A stretch of DNA of 64,000 nucleotides from Undaria pinnatifida (taxonomy: Eukaryota > Sar > Phaeophyceae > Laminariales > Alariaceae), in contig JABAKD010000030.1 in NCBI GenBank assembly GCA_012845835.1, positions 8,593,805-8,657,804 of the forward strand, read 5' to 3'. The position numbers and the translations under genes are program-made. The notes below the pieces were generated by a model. That model saw nothing but the letters and a program-made list of their open reading frames with translations. It was not told the origin of the DNA and did not search any database. Positions 25,401 to 34,032 of the stretch are shown here, in pieces; positions within the stretch are counted from its first letter, which is position 1; every line of letters begins with the position of its first letter.

Positions 25401-28400
25401 ACCCATACTGGTACCGGGTACCGGGAAGTATTAATAATTGCCTGGTAGTGGACTACATTTTGTGCGGAAGCAGTCTGCCGTTTGATGCTAACGCTAAGTA
25501 AGGTAGCGTGGCGTGCTTCAAAAATATGGCGAGGTTTTTTCGCGCGGTTCGATCTCCCTCGATTCGGGTGCTGTGTTTTCTTGGTTGTCGCATGGTCTTA
25601 TCGTTGACGTACTGTCTTGTCGTTGACGCGGCGGCTTCGAACAGGGCGTGGTGCGGAGCTTTCACCAATGGCGGGCTGAGATGCAGTGGGGCAACAAGAA
25701 GCGGCACCTCGGCTTCTTCGACCAACGTGAGTGGAGTGGAGACTCGTGCTCGTACGGCATCACGGGCGCACCTGTTTTTTCTTGCGCACTTGGGACCCAG
25801 CTTTTAAAACCATCCGATTTTCAAGAAATTTCGGGAGATAATAAGACCAGAGATAAATTGGTTGAAGTGACGAAAACAAAACTACTTCGAATTAGCAGTG
25901 GTGTTGAAGCGTGTACACACCGCTGTAACACGCAGCACCCGGATTTTAGCCGTATACTGTACATGGCGCGAGAGCGTGAGTTAGCAATATTTGTTAAATC
26001 GAGGAGCACAATAAAGCTGAAAAGTGGGAATGCGGAACCCTATGAGCGATAAAAATGAAGGCAAGCACCGAGAGGGGAAAGGAAAGAAAGACACCTGCGA
26101 CCACGGCTTGCCCAGAAGAGGTCGCTGAGGGTAAGATTTTTTTTTTCGAGTTGAGCTGGAGAGTAAAAAAAGTGAAGATGAAAGAAAAACATATACCAGG
26201 GTATATGTATGTTGCGTAGTTCCTCAACAAACATCCTGCCGTAGGATATGCACACGTTTTTCGTGGGGCTTCTCACTAAAGGCTCCTCGCTAGATGAATG
26301 AACACTTGGCGAGGAGTTTTATACGAGAACCTCGCTCAAACACTGGCACCGAGAAAACATCGGCGCTTATAACAGCCACTTGGTGAGTTTTTTTTTTTTT
26401 TTTTTCGAGAATCGTTGCCCATTTTTTCTTGGCGATTGAGAAAACGTGCGCCGCTTAGCCCCCAGATGAGCAGTCCCACGCATGGCTTAGGTATGTAAGG
26501 AATGTAATTGTAGAATGCTGTTGATAATGGGATCGTATATGTTGAATGATTGTCTCAGTTGAGAGGAGGGCCGCCAGTTGTCGGATTTTGTTTTTTGGCC
26601 AAGAAAAGTGCTGCAGAGTAGTATGGATCCCGCAATAGGGCGGTCTGAGAAAGACGATATCCAGATATAAGGCGGTCGAATCGCTTGGCGCAACTGGGGA
26701 ATTGCGCTCACAACCCGGAACGAATAAGGCGGCTTCCCCCAAGAAAGGCGGTTGGATTGCTCTGGCACACACCACCGCCTCACTGGAGGACCCCTACTGC
26801 ACTACTCATACTACTGTATCCCTGCCGTGGCACGCGTGTCGAGTGGAGTCGAGTGGAGTGGTGGGAGCCTTGGCCACGTGCGTCCTTTTTGTCTCCGAGG
26901 CCAAGAAGGGAGAGGCGTTTTTGCTTGCGGTCGAAGTGTGGGTCTCTCGCCCTGCCGTGCACACCCCGTTAGAAGTGCATCCACGTTTTTTGGGACAGAG
27001 TGCTTGGAATTAGTGTGGAGAGCCGTTGCGCGTTGCGCGCCGCCTCCGTGCCAACACCAATCGGATTTGTTCTTGTGTTTTTCGAAAAGGTGTTGGTAGC
27101 TATACCGGTACGTAAGTACAAAATTGCAAATTGCGCTGCTTGCGAACTCGTTTGGTACTTAAACTCCGATTTTTGTACGAAGTTTCCGGCTCCCATCTCG
27201 ATTACCCGTTCGCGCTCCCCCCCCCCCCCTCCCCCCCCCGGTCTGACCTCGATTTCCCTTTCGCTCTCGCCGCCGCCTACTTACGTTGACCGTACGTTTT
27301 TCGTTTTTTTTTCCTCTCTCTAGTGGATCACGCTTCGCACGCATACAACCGCGCGGCGCTGTACATGAACGGGCCGGACACTGCCCTTAACCCAACGAAG
27401 GAAGGGTACCTGCCGCCGACGCCGACCGGGGCGCCCGTCCGGGTCCCTCGGAACAAGCTGTTCGTGCAGCAACTGCCGCTTCCACTCATCACGCTCGCGA
27501 AGGTAAGGGGTAATGGAGAGACTGTTCTTATCGCTCGCTGGCAGCCTGGCTGTCTTTTCGGGGTGATTGTGTTGTTGTTGGTGTTGTTGTGGTTGTTGTG
27601 GTTGTGGTTGTTGTTGTTGTTGTTGTTGTTGTTGATGTGGCTTAGGTATGTCTTTGTATCCAATTTCGCTCTTGGCAATGGTCATGGGGGTATCCCGCGG
27701 CGCATCACCGCTTATCGAACACAACTGTAACCTCCTCCTTCCTCGCCCCCTCGATTGTTTTCGTGTTCGTTTCTTGTTGCCCGACGTGGGTGGTGCCCTC
27801 AGGCGGAAGGGGCTGCCACCAGCGCCCAGTACGAGCGACGCAAGCAGCAGATGGCGGGCAAGTATCACGTGCCGCTTGTCGGCTGCAAGCACCAAGTTTC
27901 GTACGTGCCGCCGCTGCCACCGCCTTCGCGGCCCTGGGCCGGGGTGACACCCGGCACCGCCGCTCCCGCCACCGATGCTGCCGTAGACTTTCACAAAGTT
28001 TCGGAAACTCGAGCGATTTCCGAGGTTTCTGAGGCCTCCGAAATTTCCGAGGTTTCTTCGGAGTTGTCGCCACCGATCGACGCCGCCGCGCTGTCTCCTG
28101 CGTTAGAAACTGCTAGCAGTGTTAGCGGCACGAGCAGCGCGGAGCTGCAAGCGACCGTAACGGTGGCCCCGGCTGCGGCGCCGTTGTCAAACGTGGAAGA
28201 TGCGATGGACGTAGATGTCCCGGTTCCTCTGCTTCCCACGACAGACACGGGTGGCTCGTTTTTCGCTGAGGTTCCGTCGGAGGCAAGACACGCGCCTACT
28301 GCGTCGCACGGCTCGGGGGATGCGCCGTCGCCGGTGGTGCCGGGGCTTGTAGTTGTTACCCCGGAATCGCCACGCGAAAAGGCTGCGGCGTGCTCGCCCG

Positions 28401-30799
28401 ATTTTGTCGCTGCGGAGGCGGTGGCGTCCTCCCCCGGAGCCGACACCGAGAGCCCCCTGCAGGTGGTGAGCGAAGTCGTTGACAGCTTGATCGGCAGAGC
28501 TGTGGCACCTGCTGCTGCCGTGGCCGCGATGTCATCGAATGCGGTGTCGAACGGGGTGATGTCCGAGAAGGCGAAGGCTGTGCCAGAGGGGGGGCAGTCG
28601 CTAGGCCAGCGCAACGAAGCTTCAGCGGTTCGTCTTGGCATTGGCCCGGAGGTTGCGCTGGCGGCGATAGCGGCTCCTGATCCGCCCGCACCTCGAGTCG
28701 ATGACGCCCGTGGAAAGAGTGACTCGGTTGCCCTTCGCGTCGGGAGTAGTCTACCACAACTCGCGATGTGCCGCTGTCCGGCGGCCGCGGCGGCGGCGGT
28801 CGGGGCTGCGATGGCGGCGGCGGCGGTGGCGGCGGCGGCGGGGGTGGTGGCCGCGGCGACAGGAGCGGCGGAATCGCTGTCGGCAGGCCGCGCACGCATG
28901 GACGATTCCGCGCATAAAATACTAGCGGGGGGCGTTCGCGGCGGAGTGGAGCACGCGGAAACGGCCGCTTCGTTGTTGCCGGCGATAGACCAAGAAGCCG
29001 CGGAGGGTGAACGCGGATCACCGAGCGCCGCAGGCACCGCAGGTTGCTCCACCGAGACCGGGAACAAGACGATCTCGACCCTGTCGCCGCCCGATCTTCC
29101 GCGGCAGCAGCCGTCTCCGTCTCCGTCTCCACCCCCGTCCTTCTTCCCGGAACGGCAACTCGCGCCGGTGTCGCCCAACGGGCGGAGCTTGTCCTCTCGT
29201 ATTTCGGCTAATGCCAACTCCGTGACGATGCAAGGGGTAATCGCGGCGGAAGGGGCCGCATCGACTGTCCAGACTGTCGAGTCACCGCAACCGCCGCTGC
29301 CGCCGCCACCACCAGCCGCCTCTACGACGACGTCTGCCAGCCCAAACCCGGTGAGCGGCCGGAAGCGAAAGCTTCCGTCGGGGCCCCAGGTCGCCGGGAT
29401 TGCGGGAGGGGAGGGGAGTATCGAAGAGAACGGTAATGGTGGCTTTGGGGCCGGGGGAGGAGTTGATTGCACGAGCGGCTTCACATCGCCGGAGCTGTCC
29501 TTCGAAGACGTGGCCGAGCTTGTCTGGGACCCGCGCTCCGGGCCCAAGCCTCGAAGGGACGGGTCGCGCGCGAGCAGAGGTAGTGTGGAGAGGGCGATGT
29601 GGGAGAGGGACAGTGCGCTGCTGGAGCGGGTGGCACCGGCGCACGCGGAGAAGGCGATGCAGGTGCTCCAGATGCACCGCCACGACGTGGAGCGGGCGGG
29701 GCACATGCTGATGGTCCGGCACGGGATCCCGGTGGTGGGCCTGTCCAGCGTCCGGACCACCCGCAACTCTCGCGCGGAGCAGCAGGCCGCCTCGAACTCC
29801 ACGACATCCGGTCCGTCGCTCACCGCCGGCTTGGCGTGGCGTGGCTCTTCCGCGAACGTTCGTGGTGGCGGTAGCGGTGGTGGCGGAAGCAACGGCGGCG
29901 GCGGTGGAAAGGGCGGCGGCACGGGCGCTTGTGGGGCGCGGCCACCCGCAGCGGCGGCAGCAGCGGCGGCAGGGGGGGCGGCGGCGGCGGGGCTTGCAGC
30001 CCGCGCTGCGACCAAGAAGACTGACGCTCAGAACGTCACACGGGAAGAGGCCAGACAGGCGGCGGATGCGTTCATGCGACACGGCCGGAATCTCAACGCG
30101 GTGGCGGAGGCTCTAGGCTGGAAGAAAAACCGGGTGGTGGAGTACTACTACACCGTGTGGAAGTTCTCGCCGGCGTACCAGGTGAATCACGGAACTCTAG
30201 GAGCTCGAGGGCGGCGGCGTGTCCGCGACGCCCGCTCTTTAACTCTTCTACTTTTAGAATTGTCAGTAGTATACTACCGAGCTGTTTGTTCCCAAAAACA
30301 TGCGTGCAGTTCTGAAAGGGCTAAGAGGAGAAGGAGGGAAGCAGCGGGGCGCCTTGATGAAGTATACATGTATACTTTTTACGCTAGTGCTGCTTGACGT
30401 CATCAGTACGCAGCTGTAGGTTTTGTGCGCGCTCATCCTGCGGAGCGCCAACCACCGACTGTTGTGTTCCTCCTCCCAGCCAGCCAGCTAGCCAGCCAGC
30501 CAGCCGCCTTTTGAGGGTTCAACATGCAAACTAACCCCCCCCCCCCCCCCCCCCCCCCCCTTCTCCTCCCCTTCCATTACGTTGCAAACTGCTGCCCGAT
30601 TCAGGTGTGGAAGACCACTCGCCACCAGGCTGGTTTGCCGGGGGTGGGTGGCGCCGGCCAGGCGTCCGGCGGCATTACTTCGGGGCGGTCGGCGTCCGCC
30701 GGGCTGTTGGGGGGCGGCGGGTTGTTGAACGCTACGTCGGACGGTATGCGGTGGCGAGGGTCTCGCCTCCGCACCCTCAAGACGCCGTCCTCGCAGTGA
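4365..30799 (+). CDS. PHD finger, double AP2, ELM2 and SANT domain nuclear protein (12 exons)
   Basis: I propose exons 4365-4425, 4548-4591, 5311-5617, 12185-12252, 12927-12965, 14128-14187, 19210-19431, 20574-20669, 25645-25726, 27324-27502, 27803-30181 and 30605-30799. All are bounded by GT/AG, all phases agree, and they give about 1243 residues. The PHD finger (142-185) is C4HC3: CERC, CCDFC, YHLRC and WMCPAC, close to the BPTF type that reads methylated H3K4. AP2-1 (about 228-280) has FHGV, FRAFV and TAARAYDRK. AP2-2 (about 298-350) has VKGV, WRAEM, RHLGFF and HAYNRAA. ELM2 is split: VGCKHQVSYVPPL near 412 and ELVWDP to EKAMQVLQMHRHDVERA near 957-1010. SANT is at about 1131-1185 (VVEYYYTVWK). 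A basic TKRRR stretch at 195-199 may be a nuclear signal. The family pattern suggests a DNA-binding scaffold for a histone deacetylase-type complex. The 4-to-PHD link and exon 1 are the least sure; exons 7-12 are firm. Confidence 0.72.
4700..5320 (+). repeat. Four-fold tandem repeat of an intron end plus exon start
   Basis: Each unit holds a pyrimidine-rich run (TTCTTTCTTCTTTCTCCCAG-like), then CAACAG or CACCAG and GTGCGTAAGG, then a short coding-like piece and a C-homopolymer. The GTGCGT starts are at 4742, 4898, 5147 and 5320, so spacing is 156, 249 and 173. Only the last unit leads into the long open exon that ends at the donor at 5617. The copies therefore offer several alternative 3' splice sites for exon 3 of the large gene. 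Confidence 0.75.
5838..6115 (+). repeat. Dispersed repeat family R2, copy 1
   Basis: This is an almost full copy of a roughly 275-bp sequence also found at 49888-50162. Shared words include TCGCATAATCAAGTCCGT, GGAGTCAGCCTACG and TACTGGTRCATAYGTCTCA. A shorter copy is at 58985. It lies in intron 3 of the large gene. No coding potential or terminal repeats were recognised. Confidence 0.75.
6364..6445 (-). repeat. Dispersed repeat family R1, copy 2 (inverted)
   Basis: This is the reverse complement of the R1 core. It is read on the plus strand as AGCTGTGAGATCGTAGATGT followed by TCGTCTTTGCAAGCTGTGTG. It lies 330 bp from the direct copy at 6775, so the two could pair as a hairpin in the intron. 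Confidence 0.7.
6775..6905 (+). repeat. Dispersed repeat family R1, copy 3
   Basis: This copy matches 1705-1855 over most of its length, including the CCTATATCCTTCATGAGGA lead and the AT-rich tail. It lies in intron 3 of the large gene. Confidence 0.75.
7609..7632 (+). repeat. (CAG)8 microsatellite
   Basis: Eight uninterrupted CAG triplets lie in intron 3 of the large gene, followed by a GTGAGT donor-like word. No continuous frame links it to the proposed exons. Confidence 0.9.
8829..8874 (+). repeat. CCCAAC-type short tandem tract
   Basis: About seven imperfect CCAACC or CTAACC units lie in intron 3 of the large gene. They resemble a telomere-like repeat in base pattern but are short and impure. 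Confidence 0.7.
10080..10165 (+). repeat. Tandem repeat with TCAGATCGTCCGGTGCTA unit, about four copies
   Basis: Units of about 27 bp repeat with small changes. The array runs into a larger segment (10172-10300) that has a second copy just upstream of the PHD exon. Confidence 0.75.
10172..10300 (+). repeat. Duplicated intronic segment, copy 1
   Basis: Words such as CCGGCTCTCAC, ATGATCTATAGGCC and ATGTCTGCCCTGA recur in order at 12008-12125. Both copies are in intron 3. The second ends about 60 bp before the PHD exon acceptor. Confidence 0.65.
10406..10439 (+). repeat. (CTG)11 microsatellite
   Basis: About eleven CTG triplets open the first unit of the tandem array at 10420-11890. On the other strand they read CAG. 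Confidence 0.9.
10420..11890 (+). repeat. Degenerate tandem and interspersed repeat block
   Basis: Units begin with GCTGCTGTGAGGATTG-like words at 10428, 10617 and 10831. They contain GCTGAACC, CTGCCTGCCGCCCGGCACAA and CACGCCACT words that recur at about 10566, 10775, 11718 and 11818. Between them lie two clusters (10915-11045 and 11455-11600) dense in TTCCAAAAACTTGCC and TTGGCAAG, which can pair with each other. No exon is visible. Confidence 0.65.
12008..12125 (+). repeat. Duplicated intronic segment, copy 2
   Basis: This is the counterpart of 10172-10300. It lies immediately upstream of the proposed PHD exon at 12185, so it forms the 3' end of that intron. Confidence 0.65.
12300..12555 (+). 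repeat. GGGTC/GACCC-rich repeat block
   Basis: The block has a (GGGTC) tandem core at about 12425-12465, flanked by looser GACCCG and CGGGTC words on both strands. A related block, also opening with TTTCACGGGTC, is at 16137-16345. It lies in intron 4 of the large gene, between two exons of the PHD finger. Confidence 0.75.
16137..16345 (+). repeat. GACCCG-rich repeat block, second copy
   Basis: It is similar in composition and opening words to 12300-12555, here with TCGACCCG and TGACCCG units. It lies in intron 6 of the large gene. Confidence 0.65.
16391..16666 (+). mobile_element. MITE family A, copy 1, with a nested MITE
   Basis: The left end GCAGTGGGCATCCCGATT pairs with the inverted right end (AATCGGGGTAGCCACTGC). 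A related copy is at 17498-17678. This copy is about 95 bp longer, and the excess matches a family B element inserted at 16518-16614. No coding capacity exists. It belongs to the class of non-autonomous DNA transposons; the superfamily is not determined. Confidence 0.7.
16518..16614 (+). mobile_element. MITE family B, copy nested in family A
   Basis: It matches 47785-47880 across GAGGACCCTTTTTGGGGACA-type sequence, AGGGAGGG and GGGGGCTCTAAAGGGGTTAA. The right inverted end is intact; the left end is diverged. Its presence explains the extra length of the surrounding family A element. Confidence 0.7.
17498..17678 (+). mobile_element. MITE family A, copy 2 (uninterrupted)
   Basis: The ends are GCAGTGGGTACCCCGATT and its imperfect inverse near 17660-17678. 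The internal words GATAAGAGC, TTCGGCTTG and CACGGGG match copy 1, without the nested family B insert. Confidence 0.65.
17860..18135 (+). mobile_element. tRNA-derived SINE, copy 1
   Basis: A Pol III A box (TGGTCTAGTGG, 17883-17893) and B box (GGTTCAAATCT, 17927-17937) lie 33 bases apart, as in a tRNA. They are followed by a unique body with GAGTCGACGAGGGAAGAAA and a GC-rich 3' part ending CCCGGGATCTGAGTGACG. Other copies are at 21730, 18515 (inverted) and 24785 (inverted). It lies in intron 6 of the large gene. The internal promoter and shared body are the basis of the SINE call; the partner LINE is unknown. Confidence 0.8.
18515..18665 (-). mobile_element. tRNA-derived SINE, 5'-truncated inverted copy
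   Basis: On the minus strand it matches the 3' half of the SINE at 17860, from TTCGACGCGAGTCGATGAG to CCCGGATCTGAGTGACG, and lacks the tRNA-like head. Loss of the 5' end is typical of incomplete target-primed insertion. It forms an inverted pair with copy 1, about 400 bp apart. Confidence 0.75.
19768..19890 (+). repeat. Dispersed repeat family R3, copy 1
   Basis: Shared words with 55517-55635 include ATGCATGGCC, AGACCCTCGCAT and GGGTTTTCACCGACCAGGCA. It lies in intron 7 of the large gene; the second copy is in a PP2C intron. No terminal structure was recognised. Confidence 0.7.
21730..22030 (+). mobile_element. tRNA-derived SINE, copy 3
   Basis: It has the head GGTCGCCCCGGTGGTCTA with a small insertion in the A box, a degenerate B box, the body AATCGACGAGGGAAGAAAA, and the end TGATCTGAGTTATA. 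It lies in intron 8 of the large gene. Confidence 0.75.
22176..22337 (-). mobile_element. MITE family A, copy 3 (inverted, diverged)
   Basis: Read on the minus strand it contains AAGAGCGGTCAAATCGCCACG, matching the left half of copy 2. The plus-strand left end ATTCCGATTCAAGATCACCC matches the other end. It lies in intron 8 of the large gene. Confidence 0.55.
23020..23610 (+). repeat. Degenerate tandem repeat of about 190-235 bp, three units
   Basis: Units open with ACRCYRTGCGGGGMGGT near 23036, 23268 and 23452. They share CCTATCKYCCCC and AGCCAATCAGMGAT words. They lie in intron 8 of the large gene and carry no coding signal. Confidence 0.65.
24400..24650 (+). repeat. Tandem repeat, three units of about 65-95 bp
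   Basis: Each unit has TGTCGAAAGCCYGCCACGTA followed by CGCGATATATCA and CACATCACATCCTGG. A lone fragment (AAATGTCGAAAGCCTGCC) recurs near 25205. Intronic and non-coding. Confidence 0.75.
24785..25020 (-). mobile_element. tRNA-derived SINE, diverged inverted copy
   Basis: On the minus strand a head beginning GGTCGCCCCGTTGGCGTA leads to a B box (GAGTTCGAGCCCC) and a body with AAATCGACGAGCAGTGGG. It ends in a G12 run like the G-rich part of the other copies. It is either an old member or a sister family built from a different tRNA. Confidence 0.6.
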
Positions 30800-32184
30800 T
30801 CATGATTCGATTGGTGATGCCTGATGCCTCGCCCTTCTGGTGTTCTCGGCATCGTTTTATAAAGCTGGAGCTTTGGTGTGTGTGGTCTTGTTGTTTTCCG
30901 GGCGGTGGGGAGGGAGGGAGGAAAGGGAATGAGTGCAAACTTGCAGAAATGTTCAGTGGGGAAAAACTTGGACGGCGTTATTGTGCAGGGTGGCCAGGAG
31001 CGCGCGCAGCGCGGCGCAAGCGTGGTGCAAGCGCGGGGCCAGGGCGGCGTGGAACGTGGAGCGCACCATCGGTGTTTGTTTTGGTGACTCTACCTGCCAC
31101 CGCGCCGTGTTGTTAGCAAGAAACAGCTCTGCAGTAGGGGTTTCGTTTCACGACGGCGTGTGGTTTCATTCGGCGCGTTCGTTGTTGGGCCACTGGTGGT
31201 GTGATTTTTCGGTGGTGCCGGCGACAGTTGTGCGGCGTCCGAGCTGATGTAGTCGTCGTCCGGCGGGGAGGAGAGGAACTGTAGTCTGTACGATGTGGAA
31301 TGTACCGCACTACCCCGTACGTGCAAGGAGGAGCGTCAGCAGGACGTCTCGAGAGCGCGCAGAATAGCTTTACGGTAGTTTTTTTGTTGTAACGATGGGC
31401 CCTCGCCGGCGCGGAGCGTTTTGCGAGGCGTGTAAGTGTAACAAGGTCGTTTTTTTTTCGTTTCAACATTTTTTGTCGTTGCGTTGGTCGTAGTGGTGGT
31501 GTGCGTCTCGCGTTGAACTCGTAGGGTCTGGGAAGGAGCCAAAGGAGCGGCTCTCGCTCTCACTGCTCTGCGACCAAGGTTGGTCTGTTCGTGTCAACGA
31601 TGTCATCTCAGCTGGAGGGAGAAAGGGAGAGGTACGGGAGAGAGAGAGAGAGCGACCCCGTCGTAGTGCTGTTGTTTTTTGCATAAATATGTGTTGGCGG
31701 TCTGCGCGGTGATCGTGGTGTGCGTTTTCAACGCTGCGTGGTCGTTGGGGGGGGGGAGAGGGGTTGGCACGGATATAAGGAACGGTAAGACGCGGCTGTA
31801 ACCAGACTTCTGGAACGTGATGGGTTTCCGGTGCTGTGACGAAGTAGGTGAAAACTCTAGTCAGCGTGTAGGCGTCAAGCGCAAGCACGCGCAGGCAGAC
31901 AGCGATCCGTTGGAGGGAGGGGCGGAGGTATTTTGTTGCGGTCATTGGACGCTGACAACAAACATATTTCTTCCCCCAGCAGTTGTCGCCAGCGCACCGC
32001 AGCGCGGAGAACGTACTGTAATGGTAGAATAATCTACAGAATTGTGGCACAAAATTAGGAGTGAGTACGAAAAATGGCTGCTATAAAATACTGTAGCCGA
32101 AATGTTAGGTCCACGTGGAGGGTTCGGCTCACGTCGAAAACGATTTCCCGGCAGTGGCTGGCCCCTGGGGCGGTACAGCGGTAG
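30800..32184. other. 3' flank of the large gene, no gene recognised
   Basis: The stop codon of the large gene ends at 30799. This stretch shows no family motif on either strand. Open frames on the minus strand (for example 31463-32050) read as low-complexity Ser/Arg/His sequence. No convincing polyadenylation signal was picked out. Confidence 0.5.
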
Positions 32185-32354
32185 ACAACTTTAGTCCTGT
32201 GGCAGACACGTTGCAACCGCTTGGTGCGCAAATCCGCAGGTTACTAGCAGCGGGTGGGTGAATACAGCTACAACTTTAGTCCTGTGGCAGACACGTTGCA
32301 ACCGCTTGGTGCGCTAATCCGCAGGTTACTAGCAGCGGATGGGTGAATACTGCT
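32185..32354 (+). repeat. 85-bp tandem duplication
   Basis: Copies 32185-32269 and 32270-32354 differ at only a few positions, so the duplication is recent. The sequence is not coding in any sensible frame. Confidence 0.9.
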
Positions 32355-33018
32355 ATTGTTGTGGCCGGCACGGTAAACATGCTTTAAAAATTACAAAATG
32401 TATTTGAAGTGGAGAAACGACCTTGCCTTAGATGGTTCGCAGCGGCATGAAGTCATCACCTTTCAACGGTGTGAGCCCATTATTCTCCCAAGAGCGTACA
32501 CTCCGGCTCTCCTTCTCTGGGGAATAGTACTTCGAAGTTTATTTCAAGCTGTGATCGATTTTTATTTTTTTGGCGCTATCATGCAGCTTTCCTGTACAAT
32601 TTTGAGTCACGTTCGTGCGATCGCGATTTTTTTCCTTGGCTCTGCAACCCCCACCGCGCCCACACTCGTACACCTTGAACACCGGTCCCCACACTATAAT
32701 ATCATCGCACCGGCCCTACTCTCAGTTCCTGGCATGCGCTATGGCCTTCAAGCCAAATCTCATGTGCACGTTGTGTGCGCCTGTTGCGCATACCATCAAA
32801 GTGTCATTCTCCGGTTCAAGTTCGATCGACGCGTGACGTGTTTCATTGTAATGCAGTCAACTACACGCGTTGCCCTGCTTTTCTTCAGTTTAGATTCCGG
32901 GTAAAAGACGTACGTGCGTGTAAAAAGTACAAGTGCGTGTAAAAGTACCCACTAAAAATGGCTGATAGAAAAACTCCAAGAACAAACGGAAGCTATGACG
33001 TAATTTCGCGTAATGTGA

Positions 33019-33782
33019 TGGGTACTCCGAGTGGGGGATGCGTGGTTGGTCGGTGTTGGGAAGCGTGCTCCTCATGGGTTCCGGTGTCTTTGATTGGTCT
33101 CTCCTCATGGCTCTGTTATAAGGCTTAGTTTGGGTAAGCTATTGGTTAACCAGTTGCAAGTGGTCAAACGGACTAATACCCCACTAAAATCCTTAACAAA
33201 TGGCGTCGTCGGCAGGACCATGGGTTTTTGGGTCGTGGGTTCGATCCCCACATCCACCATAATAAACTTTTTCAGATTTCCCCATGGCGAACTTGAAAAA
33301 TACTCTCCCCGGTATACCCAGGAAATGAAACGGCTTGGATATATTGACAGGTCCGCCCGTATATCCGGCCGACCTGCTATCCCGCCGTTTCAGGGGGGGA
33401 GAGTGTTATAAGGCTTAGTTTGGGTAAGCTATTGGTTAACCAGTTGCAAGTGGTCAAACGGACTAATACCCCACTAAAATCCTTAACAGCTCGCTGCATA
33501 GACTCAAAAGCTTATGCATTATTTCCCTATATAGAATACAAAAAGACAGACATAACAGGGCTAGGCACGGTAGTGCCGGGTAGCGTAGGATAACGCAGGG
33601 TAGCGCAGGGTAGTGAGATGAGGGGCGTCCTGCTTGTCCCATCATCGTCACCTACATTATCGCCCATCTATGATGGCCTTGACGTGAATGTGACATCTAA
33701 TATCACGTGGTTTCGCCTCAACCATGACATGGTTTCACGTCGAATCTATAAACTATCCTTCTACGGAGGGCGCTCCATTACA
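33019..33782 (+). repeat. Local duplication, copy A (carries a TRIM)
   Basis: Without the TRIM and one target-site copy this is about 385 bp and nearly identical to 34033-34420. Differences are scattered single bases and a CAT repeat. No recognised protein is encoded. Confidence 0.9.
33114..33488 (+). mobile_element. TRIM-type terminal-repeat retrotransposon in miniature
   Basis: Two identical 85-bp LTRs (33114-33198 and 33404-33488) run from TGTTATAAGG to CCTTAACA. The left LTR is followed after two bases by a primer-binding site (TGGCGTCGTCGGCAGGA). The right LTR is preceded by a polypurine tract (AGGGGGGGAGAG). The flanks carry a 4-bp target duplication, GCTC. The other copy of the surrounding duplication shows the uninterrupted site. 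There is no coding capacity, so it must borrow proteins from an autonomous LTR element. The internal part also holds a tRNA-like T arm ending in CCA (33235-33259). Identical LTRs mean recent insertion. Confidence 0.92.
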
Positions 33783-34032
33783 TTAGACCACCCTGAATAG
33801 TCGTAGACGCAGATCACCTGGCAATCAAAGAAAGGATGTCAACAAAACATCCAGAATTCGGAAGGGGATCGAAGATGCGGCTGTTCGAAACAAACGAAAA
33901 TGAGGCTAAAATGCCTCATTGCAAGATATACAACCCTATGATGGAGCTCACAACCGTGAGAGCTCGAGAAAGGGTATGTACCTACGGTGTACTAGTAGCA
34001 TTCGGCCTACGAGCCAACGACGCCAAATGTGG

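Noticed and set aside
27991-30015. A 674-codon open frame on the minus strand, antisense to the large exon
   Set aside because: It is the mirror of a GC-rich low-complexity coding exon. It consists of Ala/Ser/Thr/Pro runs, has no family motif, and the plus strand carries ELM2 and SANT motifs in the same place.
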